Assembly (NCBI GenBank): GCA_934045905.1
Contig: OW203762.1
Location: 28,118,345 to 28,182,344, forward strand
Length of the DNA stretch: 64,000 nucleotides
Reading direction: 5' to 3'
DNA from: Leuctra nigra
Lineage: Eukaryota; Arthropoda; Insecta; Plecoptera; Leuctridae
Shown: piece after piece, positions 59,201 through 64,000 of the stretch
How positions within the stretch are numbered: the stretch's first letter is position 1
Layout: every line of letters starts with the position of its first letter
The notes under the pieces: generated by a model
Told to the model about the DNA's origin: nothing
Databases searched by the model: none
What the model saw: the letters and a program-made list of their open reading frames with translations, nothing else
Position numbers and translations under genes: made by a program

Positions 59201-62200
59201 TTTGCATGATTGACTGGACAGCTTCATGCCCTGTCATCCTGCTACTGGTCGTGGCTGACGTCATTGACAAGAGAAGATTCATTGTCAGAGCAGTTTGCTG
59301 GATGCTAATTCGATGGCTATTCAAATTTATCACCCTTTTCAACCCATCGTTAGTAAAAGTCGTAGCAGTTTGACAGTTCCAAACCGTTACACTAGGTACT
59401 ACCTACTAAATATGAATTCAGGGTTATTATTTATCAGTTTCTGGAACTCATGAGCTCGATTCCCTCAGTCGATAGGCAAATGCTGAGAAGGTTCCCTACT
59501 ATAGGCCACGGCCGTCATCTTCTCACCGTTCATCAACATCTCCCTCAACATCCGTCGCTGTTAGTCTTGTTGCCAAACAATGCGACGTTAAACGGTTCTG
59601 ATATAAAAAAAAATCTTGATTCTGACAGCAGATCACGTTTTGATTCTCTTCTGGCTATGAGTTTGTTTCGAGCATGATGATGTGAGTCAAGTCAAGGCCT
59701 CCTCTAAGAAGAAAGGCGGTGCGGTTTCAGTCCTCCTACCTGTTCAGTGGTTATATCTAGCCGATAGCTATGATGAGACCTATTATCAAATCATCGTGCA
59801 CGAAGTCTCGTCATATTTCAAACTTGTTTGATTGAAAGGCTAACATAAGATGTAAGTCGAGTCGTCGACGACGATTTGTTCTGGAGCATATCGAAGTCGC
59901 GTATCGCATGAATCTCTTGCGCTCTGTTCGACGGAGTCTGACAACTTGAACCACAAATCGTCTCGCTCGGCCTCGACTTTGTTCTGGCTTGACCTTCTGA
60001 TCGCTCTGCCCAGATAGTCTCAACTCAAGACTAATGTTTGCCTTCATTCATATGGCACGAGTTTGCGAAGCCCGTTCAACTGAACAGAGATCTTTGTGCA
60101 CGCATTTGTTTGCTGGTTTGCTGTGGAGTTGTGTTTGTTTTTACTATTCTGGTCGTCTTTCGGATGTCCACCAACATCTGGAAAAATCTACAGTTTATAA
60201 ATGTGAAGAAACTATTTCGAAATCGTTGTTGGAACTAGAGTCTGAACGTGTTCAGAGATTCGTCAGTTTAAAAATTGTTCCGAGATTCATTCTGCGTAGA
60301 AATATCAGTTTGGCTAACTGCAAAAAGTCACTAACTCACATTGCAATTCTGAGATAATGGTACATGCAAGCAACGTATACTTTAGCTCTGAACAAACATT
60401 ATCTTGAACTGCGAAAACTGCGAATTTTAATGACTGCTACATCAATTTTAGTTAGTGACTTCTTGCAGTTAGCCCACGATATCTTCCACGACCGCAACTC
60501 TTTTAGACCAAGGTTTTAGACAATGTTCGTCGATTGTTTCTTGACCATGAACCGAGCATAGACCAGAAACCACCTTCTCGAGAGATATTCTGATTTCGTT
60601 CCACAGTTTTTTTTCCTCTAGGCTCGGCAAAGCAGCGGCACATATAAGGGCATGTGTAATGATCATTAAAATGTTTGTGCATAGTTTTACGTAGCGCTGG
60701 TCTTCTTGGAACGTAATTCTCGGATGGATCGTTCTCAGTGACCGAGACGTAATCTCTGAACCTCTCCACGACAACTTCAATCCGTTGATGGAACTCTTCC
60801 TGTTCATTCTCCGCTGATAAGAATTGTGTTGACACGATTTAGCAGCCGCGACTATGCAGAAGAATGACATATCATGAAAGTATTTTACGATTCACGCGTG
60901 CTAGTTGTCGACAAGTATTTCATTTGTAAGTAATTTTGCATCACGGTCTTAAGCCCCATTTACACGGTGCAATTTCTTGAACAACTTCTGTGTCACAGAA
61001 GTTCTGCACATGTGCAGATTCCCTTTATCATCTCAAAAGTGATACTGCGCACGAGCAGATAAACTGTGGCACAGAAGTTGTTCAAGAAATTGCACCGTGT
61101 AAATGGGGCTTTACAAACGCGATGTATCACAGAAGTGATTCATGAGTTTTGTTGCTTCTCTCGAAGTGTTCATTTTCACAATTGAATTGCCTTCATTACT
61201 TCACTTGCCTTGTTACAGAACTTTGAACTCATACTTCACCTCAATACAGATCAGTACACCTCTAGTTGACAAAAGTAAAACTTGGCGTTCGATCCAGATA
61301 GTGTTGTTCGCAGTTAAATTTAGTCGGAATTTAGGTTGAAGATTTGCACGAGGAGTCAATCGACTGTGAAATTTCATTCAAGGGTCTATTTGTCGACGCA
61401 TGATGCTCATTACTCTAAGAAACATCCACATGTGAAGAGCCTCCCATCTGCTCTGTGGGCGAGGCGGATGAAGAGGGTGTGTGACGTATATGAACACGCC
61501 AGCCACATCCATGCGTCTGCTATTCACATGATCAGGTTTATCGGCGAGTCACCAGACCATGATCGCGATCCTCTTGTCGAGCTGGTCAGTCCGGTAGATT
61601 CATGTCTCGTCCAAGACCTTGATGAAGGAAGTGGAACGTCAAGAATTGATTTGTTCGTCGCTAACAATCTCGAACGTGAGTCATGCGGTGACCGCGTTGA
61701 TAGTTTTCGACGTTTGTTCAATGTATTTGCCGAGGCGACGCCTTGCATATGTCCTCCAGGGAGTTGCAGTGATTTCTGTTTGAATTGTGATTTGATACGA
61801 ACAGGTAGATTTGCCAACGTCATTGCAAATGACAGTTTAAGCCAGATTCATCTTTCAGCACATGTTGTTCTCTGCTATCTTATCTTATCAGGTCGCTTAA
61901 ATATTTGGTTTGATGGACGGAAATATATTGGACTACGGGAACATCGGGTCACGTGCCTGGTCTTGAAATGTAACTGTCAAAAGATGAGAGACTAATGACG
62001 AGATTACTAAAATCTTTCGAAAAGTCATTTTCTTCTTTTACTTCCTATCGTAATTTTGACTAAGAATTTCATCTTTCATTTTTATGTTGTTCGGTCCCTT
62101 GCCGCTAGTGCAGTGCTTGTAGTGCAGTCCTGTAAAACTTTGTACTTGCTCTCCATTCATTCAATCAAATAAAATAATAGCATGCTGGGTACCTCTAAAA

Positions 62201-63368
62201 ATACATCCACAGTCCACACATCCGCCCTGTCGGATTAGATTAAACTTCATACGAGTTCAGTTCCATTCAACTCGACTATTTTCATGTCATTCCGAAGTAC
62301 GTGTAGAGTGAAGCAGCCAGTGTTACAACCCCTCTCGAGTAGGTATTTCGGTAACAAAATGTTTATATATTTAGGAGACGCTATTACCATCAACACGTTA
62401 GCGATCTTGGCGGCTTATAGAAGGGAAATGCCGAAATGGGCCGTAATGCATTCTCGAGCCATGAGGAAGGAAAGGACAGTCCGTTATTATGTAGACAGAC
62501 CTCGCTCGTGTACTTGCTCATTATTCAAGACATAACTTCGCTGGTCGGTGCGTGTCGTCGTCTACTTCCAGATGCATATCTTGTGACTTGTATGAGAGTA
62601 GAAGTCGTTACTTCTGTTGACAGAAGCATCTGCCGTTGTTATTCTCGGGTAGTTTCAGAAATTACGTGCGATCGACTTTAGTGATTAAATGTATATATAA
62701 TTACGTAATTAGAATCTTTACTGCAGTGCAGAGTACTGGGCTTATATTATAAATTAATGTTGCGTGTATTTTCAACCATTCGTGACTAATATAGTTGAGT
62801 ATGACCTATTTTGTAGGATAATAGTAGGGATAGTGGAGAAAGTAGGATTGCCTTCGTGTTTCTTTTGCTTTGAATTTTATCCTGAATGTGATGACATCTA
62901 GCTCGATTGGTGCAATGACAATTTTATTATTAGCGTAATTTTATGTATGCTCTACAACGTTTTTTTTATGATTTGTTTTGGCATCGTACATCAAGTAGTC
63001 GTATTGTTTTGTGCAGCTGCAGAGTAAGCGGGAGCTTTTCTTTAAGAATGAGCTTCCGTCTTCCGGCGTCACTAGCGGTACGACGGCCGTGACCGCGCCG
63101 GCGTCCTCGAACAGTGTGACGGCGCCGTCGAGCGTGCCGACGCCGAGCGCCATCAAGGAGGCGATGGCGAAGAGGGCCGCCGAGAACCACGGGGGTGCGG
63201 GCGCGGGCGACGACAGCAACAAGGACAGATACAACAAGCTCGAGAGGGACAAGGTGCCCGAGAGAAAGACCAAGGAGCTGGACGGCTACGTCGGTTTCGC
63301 CAATCTGCCCAACCAGGTCTACCGCAAGGCGGTGAAGAAGGGCTTCGATTTCACGCTTATGGTAGTTG
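56250..63368 (+). CDS. pnut: Septin, peanut/SEPT7 type; 5' part only, runs off the right edge
   Basis: Exon 63017-63368 (after TTTTGTGCAG, before GTGAGT) encodes a variable Ser/Thr/Ala-rich N-terminus, then [20 protein letters not shown] and FDFTLMVVG, which is nearly identical to fly Peanut and vertebrate SEPT7 just before the GTP-binding P-loop. The P-loop itself (GxxGxGKST) must be in the next exon, beyond the window. The upstream exon 56250-56369 (ATG, 40 codons: [20 protein letters not shown]...) ends at GTAATG in phase 0 and fits the phase-0 acceptor at 63016. Peanut forms hetero-oligomeric filaments with other septins in cytokinesis and cortex organisation. The identity of the 63017 exon is certain; membership of the 56250 exon in this gene is inferred from phase, spacing and composition. 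Confidence 0.85.
58036..58407 (+). CDS. pnut: Alternative first coding exon of the septin gene
   Basis: ATG at 58036 opens 124 codons ([20 protein letters not shown]..., rich in Ser, Thr, Gly, Asn, Pro) and ends at GTGAGT in phase 0, so it can splice to 63017 just as the 56250 exon can. Composition is like the disordered N-terminus of fly Peanut. A short upstream ORF (ATGAGTGTGTGA, 58025-58036) overlaps the A of the start codon and could dampen translation. The region 57640-58420 is GC-rich relative to its flanks, as expected of a promoter-proximal exon. A C-run of over 20 bases begins about 20 bases after the donor. Confidence 0.65.
58408..63016. other. Large intron upstream of the septin core
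   Basis: No further septin exon was recognised. It contains the MITE at 60952-61110, an inverted pair at about 60308-60333/60451-60477 (GCTAACTGCAA...), and a 219-codon ORF (61336-61995, plus) without a recognisable domain. Confidence 0.45.
60952..61110. mobile_element. MITE, PIF/Harbinger-like, TTA target duplication
   Basis: AGCCCCATTTACACGGTGCA at the left is mirrored at the right (to 61110); arms of about 46 bp plus inner pairing. TTA on both sides (60949-60951, 61111-61113). Confidence 0.82.
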
Positions 63369-64000
63369 GTGAGTAGGAACAAGTATTTATGATGACATAA
63401 GAAACATGTTATGAGAGAGATGTTTTTAGTTAATGTGAGCACTTAGTTATTTGCTTCAAGCTAAAGGACAATTGCAATAAACAACACATAACTTTCTTAT
63501 TACTTCTGTACAGGTTTCTGCTGCAAGTGAGTTTACTTTGCGGAATTAAATTATAATATAAAGTGTTCAGTTGCAATCAATCTGTAATCAGATCAATTAT
63601 AAACCACAGCCAGTAAGTAAAGGAAATGGAAGTGAATGTCCCTGTTTTAAAATGTGTTTCGCAACGTATCTGAACTGTAGACACAGAGTCAGTTATGCAG
63701 CACTTGCTCGCACCTCTCTGCCTGAGCGCCTCCCCCAATCACAGGGGTGAAAGTGTTCGGGGAGGGGCGGTATTCTAATCTAAGAGTAGGGGGCCCGGTT
63801 TGCCGAATATATTTGGGGTTGGTTCGTGAGAGGGAGTGACTCACCCCTCCTAAAGTACACTCATCTCATCTTGTCTGTGGCCACCACACGAACGTGTTAC
63901 ATGATTTGCTTTTAGTCACTCACTCAGTCATTTACACCATCTATATGTCTTTCGTACAATAACTTCTCAGCAAGTGGCAACGAAATGAGTCTCGTATGTC

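Noticed and set aside
63513..63525. 13-nt micro-exon between TACAG and GTGAGT after the septin exon
   Set aside because: The next septin residues should be A/S-G-L-G-K-S (P-loop); the sequence does not encode them.

Overview
This is eukaryotic nuclear DNA: AT-rich, intron-rich and loaded with short transposons. An insect is most likely. RpL22 carries a long Ala/Pro/Lys-rich N-terminal extension as in fly RpL22, a septin of the peanut/SEPT7 type is present, and the introns hold many MITEs and (TACC)n tracts. A hemipteran such as a planthopper would fit, but that is an impression and not proven by the sequence. All gene models below were built by reading splice sites (GT/AG), checking phase continuity from exon to exon, and recognising conserved protein motifs.

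Layout. 1-22950 (+): an ASPP-like (apoptosis-stimulating of p53) coiled-coil gene, entered part-way, with six phase-compatible exons spread over 17.6 kb and a stop at 22950. 23766-31426 (-): RecQ1/RECQL DNA helicase, ten exons, essentially complete (725 residues). 32597-33492 (+): mitochondrial-type peptide deformylase, four exons, complete. 34110-35087 (-): ribosomal protein L22, coding region in one exon. 36165 or 37756 to 45673 (+): CDK10 kinase, eight recognised coding exons, first coding exon uncertain. 47630-48034 (-): mitochondrial ribosomal protein L42. 48501-51669 (+): SGNH/GDSL-type hydrolase, five exons, 5' end uncertain. 56250 to beyond the right edge (+): 5' part of a septin (peanut/SEPT7) with two candidate alternative first coding exons.

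The middle 30 kb is compact. RECQL and PDF, RpL22 and CDK10, and mRpL42 and the SGNH gene are head-to-head pairs that probably share bidirectional promoters. The genes are unrelated in pathway: DNA repair, organelle translation, cytosolic ribosome, cell-cycle kinase, lipid/ester hydrolysis, cytoskeleton.

Most of what is not exon is mobile DNA. Several elements can be delimited to the base. There are hAT-like elements with 8-bp target duplications at 6872-7123, 27610-28962, 49029-49655 and 50296-50770, plus 44733-45464, whose duplication also encloses a second MITE. There are PIF/Harbinger-like MITEs with TTA/TAA duplications at 4790-5016, 23106-23236, 43125-43440 and 60952-61110. There are two large near-perfect inverted repeats (18288-19092 and 20609-21004), several tRNA-derived SINE heads, and a LINE 3' stub. 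The most unusual structures are a tRNA-like sequence carried inside a terminal-inverted-repeat element (36320-36678), a tRNA-like gene split by a 143-bp element in its anticodon arm (43879-44095), and a 136-bp tandem duplication that copies an ASPP acceptor site plus the start of its exon (15684-16016). No bacterial, viral or CRISPR features were seen.
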